DNA of 64,000 nt from Argyresthia goedartella (Eukaryota; Arthropoda; Insecta; Lepidoptera; Argyresthiidae). The notes below the pieces were generated by a model. The model ran no database searches, was not told where the DNA came from, and saw only the letters and a program-made list of their open reading frames with translations. Shown in pieces: positions 10,641 to 21,429 of the stretch. The stretch covers positions 31,878,201 through 31,942,200 of the forward strand of contig OX463810.1 of NCBI GenBank assembly GCA_949825045.1. Direction: 5' to 3'. A program made the translations under genes and the position numbers. Each line of letters opens with the position of its first letter. Position 1 is the first letter of the stretch.

Positions 10641-11642
10641 TCCACAGAAGCGAGCTCCCGATGTCGCGCCAAGTACCAGCCCTATGCTCCTATATCTACT
10701 CGGTACTCCTAGCGACTGAAAGCTGTTCCAAGCGAGTAGGCGCTCCCAATCGAGTCGCTCACGGACACTCATCCGCTTCGAACGCGTCGCGATTAACATA
10801 TCAGTGCGTCTACGCATAGTTCGCAACTACCGTAAAAATGAAATGTGCTAAGTGTACCAAGCTAATTAACAAAAAATCTCCTGGAATATTGTGTAATAAA
10901 TGCAATAAATGGTTTCACGCGTCGTGTATGTCCATCACAAATGATCAACTAAGTGTGTTACAAGATACCGACTCAGTGGATTGGAAATGTCGTACGTGTA
11001 CAGGCACCGCCAGACCGAAACGCTTGTCATGCATCTTACCAGAAGCCGAGGATGACGACAACACCGACACTGAAATTTTAACCAGCAGTATCTCCAACCA
11101 AATTCTTATGGATATTCGTCGTGAAGTACGTGAAACAATACGCATTGAAATGCAGACATCGCTGCAGTTCCTATCTGATAAAATTGATGATTACGAATTA
11201 AAAATCCAATCGTTTCTCAAGCAAGGCAAGGAATTGGAAAATCAGTGTAATGACTTGAGAAATGTATGTAAAAACTTGAAAATCCGGAACGAGGCACTAG
11301 AACAAAGACTTTCAACATTAGAGCAAAACCAGCTAGGTATTAGACCAAGTCGAAATATGTGGTGTGTCAGAAAAGGACAATGAAAATGTACAAGATGTAT
11401 GTAAAACCATCTGCAGTTCGCTCAAAATCAGCCCAGACTCGATCATTAAAGCCTATCGCAAAAAAAACTACAAAAAGCAGGGTACTACAAAAACGATTTC
11501 ATCATCGACTATAATTGTCCAGCTACGCGACGGTCACCGTGACAATTGGCTCCAGTCTTCAAAAACCACCAACTTAAAGCGCGTCTAGTTTATTTTTTTT
11601 AACTATTGTATTGTTATGTGATGAACAAAATAAAAAAAAAAA
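10640..11642 (+). mobile_element. Retroposon fragment (leader plus ORF1) ending in poly(A)
   Basis: A block with its own leader, an ORF1 start at 10838 and an A-rich end (aaaataaaaaaaaaaaac) is placed between the LOA leader and LOA ORF1. The 5' limit is approximate. I could not find a clear target-site duplication, so a hybrid element instead of an insertion remains possible. Confidence 0.5.
10838..11588 (+). pseudogene. Retroposon ORF1: PHD finger, coiled coil, FP-like domain
   Basis: The first frame (181 codons) opens with a PHD finger ([29 protein letters not shown]; all C4HC3 ligands present) and then a charged helical stretch that looks like a coiled coil. It stops at 11381. A second frame from 11364 continues with [21 protein letters not shown] and a segment typical of the FP-like RNA-binding region of Jockey/CR1 ORF1 proteins, ending at 11586. 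The frames are offset, so a frameshift near 11360-11380 is likely. The expected role is binding retroposon RNA. A diverged relative is ORF1 of Jockey B at 41815-51902. Confidence 0.7.
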
Positions 11643-11704
11643 ACAATTGTGCGGGCTCCGTGGAGGGTGGGAAATCGAGTAGACGAATCTCTATACATTT
11701 GACT

Positions 11705-13314
11705 ATGGATCGTGTCAGGTCAAAAAACCCCTCTGGAACGCTTCCAGCGGTGAAAACCGCAAGCGTCTCCAAACAGGTGCGAGAATCTGCCTCGGCAGAT
11801 ACTCAAGCCTCAACTGGGCGCACTGCCACCATCAGTGACCAAACCGGTAGTGATTCCACTGTGGAGGTTAGCTGCAAAAAACCCGAAAGTGAGTCGAGAG
11901 GCAGGGCCACGGGGCAACCCGGTGCGCGGAGCCATTCGACAAACATCGCCGAGCATTTCGCCAGCGCCTGGACGACGGTTGGTCGAAAGGGTAAACCACC
12001 CAAGCAATCTTTGCAAGGGAAGGGCCCATCGACTAAACGTCCAGATACGGTGCAAACCGGACCAGGGCGTAAGGCGAATCGTCGGTGGAAGAAAAAACAG
12101 CGTTTGGCTGCCACATCGGCCGCTGCCGGCGTAGATGGGGTTCCATCTGCCACGGTGGCGACCGATGGCGGTCCCGCTGTTAATACAGCCGGAGCTGCGG
12201 GTAAGGTGACCGGCTCCCGTGGTGTCAAAGGGGCAACCCTAGACTCAAACGGGGCTAAACCTACCGTAGCGTTCTCTGGTGGTCCAACTTCTAACAAGAA
12301 GTTGAAATCTGCCAAGAGATCCGGCAAAAACGAGCGCGCGGCTGCTAAGAGGGCTCGACTAGAGGATAGTAATTCTCCTCGAGTGGAGCCTAAAAAGCAG
12401 TGCACGGAAGCGCGCAGAGCTGGGGTCACCTATGCTCAGAAGGTGAAATTTGACCAGTACATCGCCGTAACTGACGTCGCTACTGGTCATATTTCACAGG
12501 ATCTGTCAACGCTCATCCTCAACGAGATTGATGACAAAATCTTGAGGGAAGCGTTGGCGGATCCGAGCAAGGAAAACCCCAAATTCGGTGGCAAGCCTCG
12601 TTACGAGGACGGCCACCTTAAACTGTTCGTGGAGGACGAGTACTCCCTGAACTGGCTGCGGGAGTGTGTCTCCGGTGTGTCTACACCATCCAACGTACAG
12701 TTGGTGGTGAAACGCCAATCGGAGATGGTCCGCAGGGTTCGATGTGGGGTGCTCATACCCAACGAACGAGGCAAGTGGAAGTCTGCGCCCGACGTCGGCG
12801 TAGTCCTCCACTTCATGAACAAATGGGCACAGGTTGACCGATGGCTCCTCCAGAAAGTGGATGAGCAGCAGGACAACCTGTTTCTCATCACAGACGTCCC
12901 TGAAGATGTGGTGCCGACCCTGCTGGGAAGGGGCAGACAGCTCCTTTTTGGTAGTGGTTCGGTCTACCTTAAATTTCAGGGACCCGGTGGGAAATTTGTG
13001 AAGGAACCACCGGTGGTAGCGCAGACCAGCTCTAAGCTGGTCATCACTGGGGTTTTATCTAGAACAGCTATGCCCCAGAGTTCCACTCCAGAGCGGCAGT
13101 AAACAGGCCCCGATGCAGTCGGGGAAAGTTCTGCTGCTCAACCGCAGGACGAGCACGCGCACTGGGAGGCCATGCTGCTTGGTGAAGGCGATGAGCCAGA
13201 ACCAGCAGTGGTGCCCTCTGAGGGCGAGGAGCTGTCCATGCGGCTGGAGGAGGAACTCGTCTTGGAGGTGGAGGAGGGGTTGACCAAAAATGGCGTCCCT
13301 CTCCCGCGATTGTA
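11705..13314 (+). pseudogene. LOA-like ORF1 (gag-like, DUF4780-type C-terminal region), one stop codon
   Basis: The ATG at 11705 is chosen because it follows the A-rich end of the inserted fragment; the open frame technically extends upstream. The first half is basic and low in complexity (Lys, Arg, Ser, Gly, Ala), as expected of a nucleic-acid-binding gag. The second half, from about DDKILREALADPSKENPKF to SVYLKFQGPGGKF, resembles the DUF4780 region found in arthropod retroposons. A TAA at 13100 interrupts the frame, which otherwise continues in register to 13314 and overlaps the start of ORF2. The protein would package element RNA. Confidence 0.7.
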
Positions 13315-16300
13315 AAATCCTCCAAGCCAACCTCCAACACAGCCAAACTGCAACGGCCCAGTTAAGACGCTGGTTGGGGGCAAACAGTACTGCGGCTGAT
13401 CCAGGAGCCGTGGATCAACCGCGGTAGCATTCGAGGGCTTGCCAATTTGAGAGGTAAGCTTTTCGGTACAACTGATCACGATAACCCTAGAACGTGCATC
13501 ATAACTACTAACAACATCCCAGCATAGCCATTAACAGAGTTCTGTTCCAGGGACCTGTGTGCCATAAGGCTGCAACTGCCCGACACAGCTAGGTGCCGCG
13601 AACTCGTGGTGGCCTCCGCCTACATGCCTGCGGAGGACAACCCGCCTCCACACGACCTGTGCCGGCTGGTGGACCACTGCGAGAAGTCGGGCCTCCAGCT
13701 CATCGTTGGGGCCGACTCGAACGCGCATCACCCACTGTGGGGCATGCCAGATATGAACAGCAGAGGTAAGACACTTGTTGAATACCTATTTACTACAAAC
13801 CTCAATGTGCTTAACATAGGTTCTGAACCAACTTTTGTTACCAAGCGGAGCAGAACTATCGTTGATATTACCCTGGCAACGGCGGACATATCCGACGACG
13901 TCGGGGGCTGGCATGTGTCCAACGACGCGTCATGCTCTGATCATCGATGGATACGCTTCGATATCACCGCAGCGTTCTCCCCAACTGTCCCTAAGAGAAA
14001 CCCACGCAAGACTGACAGAACCAGGTACAGAGCTATTCTAGGTGAAAGACTTGCTTGGGCTGAGACTCTACCAGATCCGGAGGGACCCGAACAAATCGAA
14101 CAACAGGTAACAGATTTTACAAATACTTCAATAGACTGCTACCACTCAACTTGCCCGCTTAGCACACCAGCGCCTACCAACATCAAGGGGCAGCCTTGGT
14201 GGGGTCCTGATCTAGATAGGATGCGTGCTAAGATCAGAAGACTGCTAAACAGGGCGATGAACACCAGTGCTGATGAGGATTGGGACAACTATAAAGATGC
14301 CAAATCCAAGTACAAGAAACGACTACTGTTCAAAAGCAGCAACTCATGGAGGAAATTCTGCAGCGACATTGAAACCGTTGATCAAGCAAATCGGGTAAGG
14401 CAAATACTAGCTCAACAAGGCAACTCCAGGCTAGGGTCGCTTAAAAAACCCGATGGAACATATACCTCTTCCACCACAGAAACACACAGTCTCTTGTTGG
14501 AAACTCACTTTCCCGGAAGTAGAACTATTCAAGAGATTGTGTGGCCGGAAGAGGTTCACCATGAAGCTGTCGACCACTTAGACATAACTAATAATATTAT
14601 CACTGCTGACAAGGTGAGATGGGCCATTAATAGCTTTAAACCTTTTAAATCAGCAGGACCAGATGGAATCTTCCCAGCACTTCTACAGTGGGGTGGGGAA
14701 CCCGTCATCAATATAATGGTCCGAATCATGAAAGCATGTCTTAGATTCGGATACGTTCCCAAAAGGTGGAGAGTAGTAAACGTAATTTTCATACCGAAGC
14801 CAGGAAGGAGCGACTACACTAACGCTAAATCTTTCAGGCCGATTAGTCTCACCTCGTTCTTGCTTAAGACTCTCGAACGTTTGTGCGAGAGACACCTGAG
14901 AGATGGAGCGTTAAAACATATACCCTTACACAAGAATCAGCATGCATATAGTTTGGGTAAGTCTACTGAATCAGCTCTCCATGCAGTTGTATCCACAATT
15001 GAAGAGGCGATTCAAAACAAATGCATCTGTCTTGGAACTTTTATTGATATAGAAGGTGCCTTTGACAAGACGCAGCATAGCAGTATAAGTGCATCTCTAA
15101 CAAGGCATGGGGTGTCAACAGCTGTAAACAACTGGGTCACAAACATGCTTAACAAACGTATCGTGCGTCTAGCTGGAGAGTCCCTGTCGGCGGAGGTAGT
15201 GCGGGGATGCCCGCAGGGAGGAGTGCTCTCCCCGCTTCTGTGGAATCTGGTCATTAACGACCTGATTACCAAGCTTAACGCTAATGGATACTACACCGTA
15301 GGATACGCCGACGATTTGGTAATCCTCATCACAGGTAAATTCGCGAGCACAGTATGCAACCTTAAACAAACAGCTCTTCGCATCGTGGAGCGCTGGTGTT
15401 TAGAATATGACCTGGCGGTTAACCCAACAAAAACGGAAATGGTCATGTTCACTAACAATAGGGCTCTTGGTAGGTATACCCTACCTAAGCTCTTTGGAAC
15501 GGAACTCCAGCTAGCAACTGAGGTGAAGTACCTGGGCATAACCTTGGACAGCAAGCTCAACTGGAGTAGCCACATCGACAACAAACTAAAGAAGGCGAGT
15601 ATTGCTTTCTGGCAGTGTCGGAGAATGGTGGGGAAAAAGTGGGGACTTTCTCCCAACATCATTCTTTGGCTGTACGTAACGGTGATCCCTCCTCTTGTCT
15701 GCTACGGAGCTGTGGTTTGGTGGACCAGGACCAAACTAACCACAATGGTAAGCAAACTCCAAAGCTTCCAAAGGCTGGCCTGCATGGCTATCACAGGTAG
15801 TATGAGAACTACTCCAACAGCAGCAATGGAGGCCATGCTGTGTCTTCCGCCACTCCAGCTGTATATTAAGCAGGAGGCCGCGTCATCTGCGGTGAGACTC
15901 AACACCTTAGGACTTTGGAGGAAAAACAGGACCTCACACACCGCCATCCTAGGGGAAGTTTACTAAAAATTTCCCATCTCTATGGCTTGCAGTGACAGAA
16001 TCCCTAAACAATTTGTTTTTGACAAAAAATACAATATACAGTTACATGAAGACCATCGGGTTGAGGGGCTCGACGTTAAAGAGCTCAGAATTTTTACCGA
16101 TGGTTCAAAAACTGAAGCAGGCACTGGTTCAGGCACCTTCTCGGAGGACCTAAACATCAAGATAGCCATTTCACTGGGTGCCCATAATACTGTCTTTCAA
16201 GCTGAATGCATGGGCATCATCTCGGCCGCTAATGCCATAGCATCGAGAAAGGTAAGAGATTCCTCCATTCGAATCCTCTCGGATAGCATGGCCGTCCTAC

Positions 16301-16911
16301 AAGCCCTAAATAGCAACACTATTAACTCAGGGCTAATCTACGAGTGTCACAAACGACTAATGGAGGTATGTCAACATAACCGCGTAATCCTTCAATGGAT
16401 AAAAGGACACAGCGGATCAAGAGGTAACGATGCAGCGGATGAGTTGGCGCGTAAAGGATCTAGCTTGACAGCGTATGGTCCCGAACCTATCATCCCTCTT
16501 CCCTTCAAGATGGTACGCTCATTTCTGAGAGAGTCGACCAGGAATGATCATGCCACTCTTTGGACAAACCATGAGGAGTGCAGGCAGGCCAAGCTGGCCT
16601 TGCCGTCCCCTAGCGCTAGGCTGGCTAAGACCTTGCTTCGACTTAGTAGGCCGCGCATGCGACTGGTAACTGCAGCACTTACTGGCCATGGTTTCTTTAA
16701 TAAACATCTATATGTCCTAGGTGTTACCGACAGCCCCCTTTGCAGAGCCTGCTTGGAGGCAGAAGAAACGGCTGCTCACGTCCTCATGGAGTGCACAGGA
16801 GTAGCGGACTACAGGGCTAAACACCTCGGTCAATCGAGGGACCTTCCAGGGATAGTCGGTAACGTAAAGGGCCTACTGGCGTTCCTGGAGGAGTTGGGTT
16901 GGCTCGAATGA
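13291..16911 (+). pseudogene. LOA-like ORF2: endonuclease, reverse transcriptase, RNase H
   Basis: An ATG at 13291 opens the endonuclease (KILQANLQHSQTATAQLRRW, then LIQEPWINRGSIRG). The first 300 bases contain frame changes and a stop. From 13606 a frame of 786 codons carries GADSNAHHPLWGM, the reverse transcriptase (FRPISLTSFLLKTLE, FIDIEGAFDKTQH, GCPQGGVLSPLLWN, YADD at about 15304) and the thumb region. A TAA at 15964 is followed in the same frame by RNase H (LRIFTDGSKTE, QAECMGI, ILSDSMAVLQAL, WIKGHSGSRGNDAADELA) and a CRACLEAEETAAHVLMEC finger. All RT and RNase H catalytic residues I can check are present. Only the few stops and shifts make it defective. Confidence 0.85.
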
Positions 16912-17000
16912 TGTTGCATTCCCACCCACACGCAAAATAGGCGCTTTAGTCGTCGAGTTGCGGAAACCAGCCCGTCTTACAATTGACATTGACAAATTGA

Positions 17001-17013
17001 CACCCACTTCTCT
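17001..17013 (+). repeat. Right 13-bp target-site duplication of LOA-like element
   Basis: Exact copy of 10107-10119. It marks the rejoining point of the transposase and nuclease 3' regions. Confidence 0.9.
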
Positions 17014-17081
17014 GCATTGCTGTTATGCTTTGTCCTATGAAAAGGGGTAATACAAAAAAAAGAGGTAATATACTAGGGTCA

Positions 17082-18954
17082 TTATTTTTTATTATACAGA
17101 AATTTATTAACAAGGGCTTCCTTAAAGTAGTCATTATAAAACTTCTCTAATTTTTCTAACATGCTTTCTATAAAACAATTGTTCCTTTGGATCACCATTA
17201 CTTTAAAATCACTTATTGTATAAACACAAAAGTATGCATTTTCTCTTCCACTGCACATCATTTGCCCCTGTACTTGGTAGTAATAATTATGACTTTCATT
17301 TAGTCTTAATAATCCTGTCTTTTCACACAGGTATAAGTAGGGTACATTTTCTGGAGAAATCTTTTGATTGCGTGCTGTGTATGGGCACTTAACTTCCAGT
17401 ACACTACTTGCGCCCACTAATCCGTCTGGTGTGGAAGCTAGAAACTGTTTTTCTTTATGAATTATAATGCCACATTTCCTTGCAACCAGATTTGTTTTTA
17501 CCTCAAACTGGTGCACAGCTTCAGCTTCATATCTCAGACCATGTTTGAATGCTGCAGTTGCCACATCCACATTTTTTACTAAAGTTTTAGCCAGGTTTTT
17601 CATATTGCTATTGCAGGTTTTGATTATCTTGCCATAAATAAAACTATGAATCCTCGTGAGTCGTTCTCTTTTCCATTCGTTTTTATTTCGTCTTGTCTTT
17701 TCTTCCACTTGCTGGATTCCTTCTTCTGTGAGGATCATGTTTTCTAGGAATGCCTCTTCAGTAGTTTTTTCTAGGTAATCATGATCCCCGAAAATGCTGG
17801 GTTTGTCTGCAGGTTTTATTATTTGAGCCATTGGCATAGTCACTGTAAATGTGTTGTTGGACTGGCCACAAAAGTTTGCAATTTTCTTTTTAAAATTACT
17901 TATATAACTTTCTGCAGATTCCGCTATTGGTCTTGGATCAAATACTGCCATTTTCTTATATTGTTCGTCTCTGAATTTGAGTGTGATATCTTCAGCCTTG
18001 AAAGGATCTCCGGAATGTATTTTACTTGGCCGATGAAATGTTTGAATATTGGTAGTAACGCTTGATTTAGTTTTGATTGTTTTATTTTCACTCATATCTA
18101 TTATGCCCAGGATCACCACCAAAACATGCTTACACTGGGAATATGGTCCCATTCCAGCAGCACATTCACACTGTGCCTCTATTATTAGGTGATTTTTCAC
18201 TTTGGTTGTGACATTATAGGTAATGTTTTTCCTCATCTCTGAAGCAACCATTCCAGTGAAATAATAATCATTATCCACTATAGCTATACGGCACGACATT
18301 AGAAAGTATTCTTGGTACATGTTGTGCGATGTTACTACATCGTCTCTTTCTGTGACCTGGCAAAAGATTTCTAGGTCCTCTGAACTCAGTGCCGGCATTG
18401 CAGAGTTACTGGTGACGTCTCGGAAATGTTGAGGTGCTGGTACAGTGATTTTGTAAACTGATTCGGGATCAGATACAAGAGGTCCAAAGAGTTTGTCGTA
18501 ATCTTCAAGTCTGCAACAATGAATAGTACAGTTATGTAACATATATATATATGTATATGGACTGTAGATAAGGGGGCGCCAAGTGTAGTATGGAAATTCA
18601 CTAAAGCCAAAAAATAGGTGCGACTGTTAGGTTCACATGTAATACAACAAGATTGCCATTATAGGTTAGGCCACAACTCGCCAGACACCGGTCGACCAAA
18701 GTTGTAAAGTGATCAGGCCAATATGGTGTGGCTGTGCTACATACACCTAATGCCCAATCTTGGCCAACGTTAAACTGGTGTCTCGCTCGGTGGACATAAC
18801 ACGAAGAGTATTTATTGTTGTAGATACAAACTACATACCTCTGAATGAGCGTTGCCTTTTTCCCAGAAAGCTTCGCATTTCGTTTTCGAAGCTCGTTTTT
18901 CAGGTCTGTCAGAGACCAAGAACCGTAATCCTTTCCCAGTGCTGGAAAACTCAT
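17082..18954 (-). CDS. SAP-SWIM-YqaJ nuclease of ISL2EU-type transposon, intact, two exons
   Basis: Exon 1 is 18839-18954 (ATG at 18954) and exon 2 is 17082-18510. The donor is GTATGT and the acceptor TTGCAG; joining gives TLIQR-LEDYDKLFGP in frame and a 514-aa protein. Residues about 8-40 form a SAP DNA-binding helix pair (SLTDLKNELRKRNAKLSGKK). Residues 153-167 are a SWIM zinc motif (CECAAGMGPYSQCKH). The C-terminal half is a YqaJ-type nuclease of the PD-(D/E)xK fold: an E in GLRYEAEAV, FLASTPDG (D about 401), LEVKCP (E411, K413) and the YYYQVQGQ motif. In phages this family resects DNA ends for recombination. In the transposon it presumably processes DNA during transposition, which is inference. 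No stop or frameshift is seen, unlike its partner transposase. Confidence 0.85.
18511..18838 (-). other. Intron 1 of the YqaJ nuclease gene
   Basis: Bounded by a GTATGT donor (minus strand) at 18838 and a TTGCAG acceptor ending at 18511. No coding content; it includes a short (at)n run at about 18541-18551. Confidence 0.75.
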
Positions 18955-19144
18955 GATGACAAAATCGAAGTCCAATACACAGGCAGGGGTCAATCGTAAT
19001 GGCAAGCAAATGTCCAGGGTGCACGCGGAGGTCAGTCGAGGGAAGGAGCTACAAGAGTCCGAAAGAATAGCCAGGGTCGTCGTAATAGTCACAAAACAGA
19101 GGAGAACAGGAAAACAAAACATCGCGTAACCACAGGAGAAACGG
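18954..19144 (-). repeat. Right inverted arm of ISL2EU-type element
   Basis: Reverse-complement match to 7253-7448. The identity ends exactly at the A of the nuclease start codon; on the left arm the equivalent triplet reads acg instead of atg. The arm therefore lies directly in front of the nuclease gene and probably holds its promoter. Confidence 0.9.
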
Positions 19145-19305
19145 ATTGAATTTAGACAACATGACCAGCCACAGAACACAAATTATTGAATGAAGTCACC
19201 GATCACAGATCCATTTTTGAAAGCCACGTCGAATCAAACGCCGTCTGCCGTAGCTTTCAGAACTATTTTTTTACTTTTTTTAGCTGTCAGAAAATCTCTC
19301 ATTGC

Positions 19306-19799
19306 GTTCTATGGAGTATCCTTTTTTCTTTTTTTTTCCTTTAAATCCTAGAGATCATTTTCAGGTCTGGGTTGATCAACAGGATCTTCTCCAAAAAGCC
19401 TTGAGGTTACTACTTTCACAGCCGAGTCTTCAGGGTCCTCCACGAAATGGACGATCACAATCATTAGAGCCGGGGTGGGGTGTTACTAATTGACGACCCA
19501 TTCTTCTCGCAGACGTTCTAGAATTGGTACTTTATTTTATTTATTTTTATTTATTTTGTACGAAAACAAATCCGGGTTATCACTGCTGTTTGAACACGAT
19601 GGGACGAAACACTATTTGCTTTCGACAATAATAATAATAAGCGTTTATTTCATGTAAGGTACAGTTTAGGTACGTTCGACCGGCCAGCCAACCCGACGGG
19701 CGGGAATTCAGTTATGTTGCCGCTAGCTTGGCTGGCAGTCGCGTCGCGCGCTAGCCGCTCTTCATAAGCAACTTTTCTGTGACTTTTGCAACAACAATG
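19306..19799. other. Intergenic stretch, nothing assigned
   Basis: Short frames only. It includes T-rich and tttattttta-type runs and a GC-rich patch at about 19675-19765. No domain, terminal repeat or RNA gene recognised. Confidence 0.4.
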
Positions 19800-20315
19800 A
19801 CTTAAGTACCTAACATTTTAGGGTATCTAAAGGAATTGTTCACAAATAAAATTCAATTCCTTTTTCATTGAATATCTATTTGTTAAACTAAAAGTAACTT
19901 AAAAAACATAGAGAAAGAAACACTATTCATTACTTATTTAAAGAAGTTCCTCATTGAAAAATGCTATTATGATGTGAAAGAATTGTTCAATGATAAAATT
20001 AGGTAAACATTTCTAGTCGCTAATTACTTGTCCATTACATGTTATTACTAATTTAATGTTTATATAATTTACTCTTAATTTATTTACTTATTGTTAATAA
20101 TAATAATCTCTACAATATTTTGTTAATTGTCTCTATACAATTTTGAACATAAATGTAATCATTTTTCAATTTTCTTTTCAATTTTTCGTAAAATGGACAA
20201 CTGGCTGTCCTTCGCATGTTGCTGTGCCCTAGCAGGGCGTCACAATGTACTAACTTTTATTTTACCACCTTGTGAAATTTTGTGACTTTGCAATAAACTA
20301 TTATGAATTATGAAT
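19800..20315 (+). mobile_element. 3' fragment of a Jockey-clade retroposon
   Basis: A frame near 19912-20002 reads FITYLKKFLIEKCYYDVKEL, the usual C-terminal end of Jockey-type ORF2 proteins. It is followed by an AT-rich 3' region and an end with aataaactattatgaattatg repeats. Everything upstream in the ORF is missing. Confidence 0.6.
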
Positions 20316-20341
20316 TAAACACTTTAGACCCAGTATAAAAC

Positions 20342-20456
20342 AAATGACAATTATATAAGTAAGGAGCTACCTCCTTACTTATATAATTGTCATTTCATCA
20401 TATTGGTAAATTCTAAGGCTAGGTACCTACGTACCTAGCCTTAGAATTTACCAATA
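20342..20456. repeat. Two adjacent perfect hairpins, both with loop CTAC
   Basis: Hairpin 1 pairs 20342-20366 with 20371-20395 (25 bp) around ctac. Hairpin 2 pairs 20401-20426 with 20431-20456 (26 bp) around ctac. Five bases separate them. The arms are unrelated in sequence. This is the same architecture as 4030-4131. Confidence 0.9.
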
Positions 20457-20466
20457 GCCTGAACAA

Positions 20467-21248
20467 GTACTAATACAACCTCTCTTAGATAGAGTGGACT
20501 AAAATTCACAAACTCAAATAATCGCACGTAGGTAACCCTACGGTGATCAACCGAGACAGGAGTTTACAGGATGACCTTGTGATGTCAAAGTAAAAGAAGC
20601 TCTCAGGCGTAGTAATGCGACACAATTTAGCCTGCAAGGACGGGGCAACCGATCCTGAAGGTGCTTAGCGATTGTTGTAGGTAGCTCAGGTGCGAGCTAG
20701 ATTGCGCTATAATGCCGCGCAGCGAGAGTAGCTATTTATTTAAATGTATTTGAGGAGTAATGTTTCTGTACGTAGTACTATTAAGTATTCAGTGCCCATA
20801 GTAAAATAAAATAATAAGCAATTCAATACACAGTCATAATTAAAAATTCAGATAAGAGTACTAATACAACCTCTCTTAGATAGAGTGGACTAAAATTCAC
20901 AAACTCAAATAATCGCACGTAGGTAACCCTACGGTGATCAACCGAGACATGAGTTTACAGGATGACCTTGTGATGTCAAAGTAAAAGAAGCTCTCAGGCG
21001 TAGTAATGCGACACAATTTAGCCTGCAAGGACGGGGCAACCGATCCTGAAGGTGCTTAGCGATTGTTGTAGGTAGCTCAGGTGCGAGCTAGATTGCGCTA
21101 TAATGCCGCGCAGCGAGAGTAGCTATTTATTTAAATGTATTTGAGGAGTAATGTTTCTGTACGTAGTACTATTAAGTATTCAGTGCCCATAGTAAAATAA
21201 AATAATAAGCAATTCAATACACAGTCATAATTAAAAATTCAGATAAGA
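20467..21248 (+). repeat. Recent 391-bp tandem duplication
   Basis: Copies 20467-20857 and 20858-21248 are head to tail. By eye they differ only at 20559 (g) versus 20950 (t). No open frame or known element is recognised inside the unit. Confidence 0.93.
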
Positions 21249-21429
21249 GTCATAGTATTAAAATTAAATTTAAAAGTAAAATGGCATGTCAATATGCACT
21301 AATAATAATTAAATAATGTATAAACTTAAAACTTAAAAAAGCCTATTTTCGGGTGGCCCTCATGTATACAAAGACCCTGTGGTTGTGTAGTGGACTGCAG
21401 ATATCATTAGATACAGCACGCAATATTGC

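Larger units (their letters stand above)
10120..17000 (+). mobile_element. LOA/I-group non-LTR retrotransposon inserted in the ISL2EU-type element
   Basis: The element is delimited by a perfect 13-bp duplication. It holds a GC-richer 5' leader (10120-10640), ORF1 (11705-13314) and ORF2 (13291-16911), and ends in a short attgacattgacaaattga tail. RNase H in ORF2 and the ORF1 type fit the LOA/I/R1 group. A fragment of another retroposon lies between leader and ORF1. Both ORFs carry isolated stop codons, so this copy is recently dead rather than ancient. Confidence 0.88.
7115..19305. mobile_element. ISL2EU-type DNA transposon, two genes, split by a LOA-like retroposon
   Basis: A plus-strand THAP plus DDE transposase gene (7502-9979) and a minus-strand SAP-SWIM-YqaJ nuclease gene (17082-18954) converge on each other. 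They are framed by long inverted arms (7253-7448 and 18954-19144) and by shorter, diverged outer matches such as gtggctttca and aatttgtgttctgtggctg on both sides. From memory, a transposase paired with a YqaJ nuclease is the hallmark of ISL2EU elements. Removing the 6.9-kb retroposon leaves an element of about 5.3 kb. The exact outer ends are uncertain: a gagggattttt-like start near 7116 has a counterpart near 19303. Confidence 0.8.

Noticed and set aside
11803..12429. Long minus-strand frame of 208 codons over LOA ORF1
   Set aside because: Shadow of the GC-rich plus-strand ORF1; no domain.
17082..18510. Viral integration, suggested by YqaJ viral-recombinase similarity
   Set aside because: The gene is spliced, lies beside a transposon arm and converges on a DDE transposase; transposon origin explains it better.
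19306..19500. Search for the missing 5' part of the I-like retroposon on the far side of the ISL2EU element
   Set aside because: If the DNA transposon had simply inserted there, endonuclease sequence should resume; none is recognisable, so the relation of the two elements stays open.
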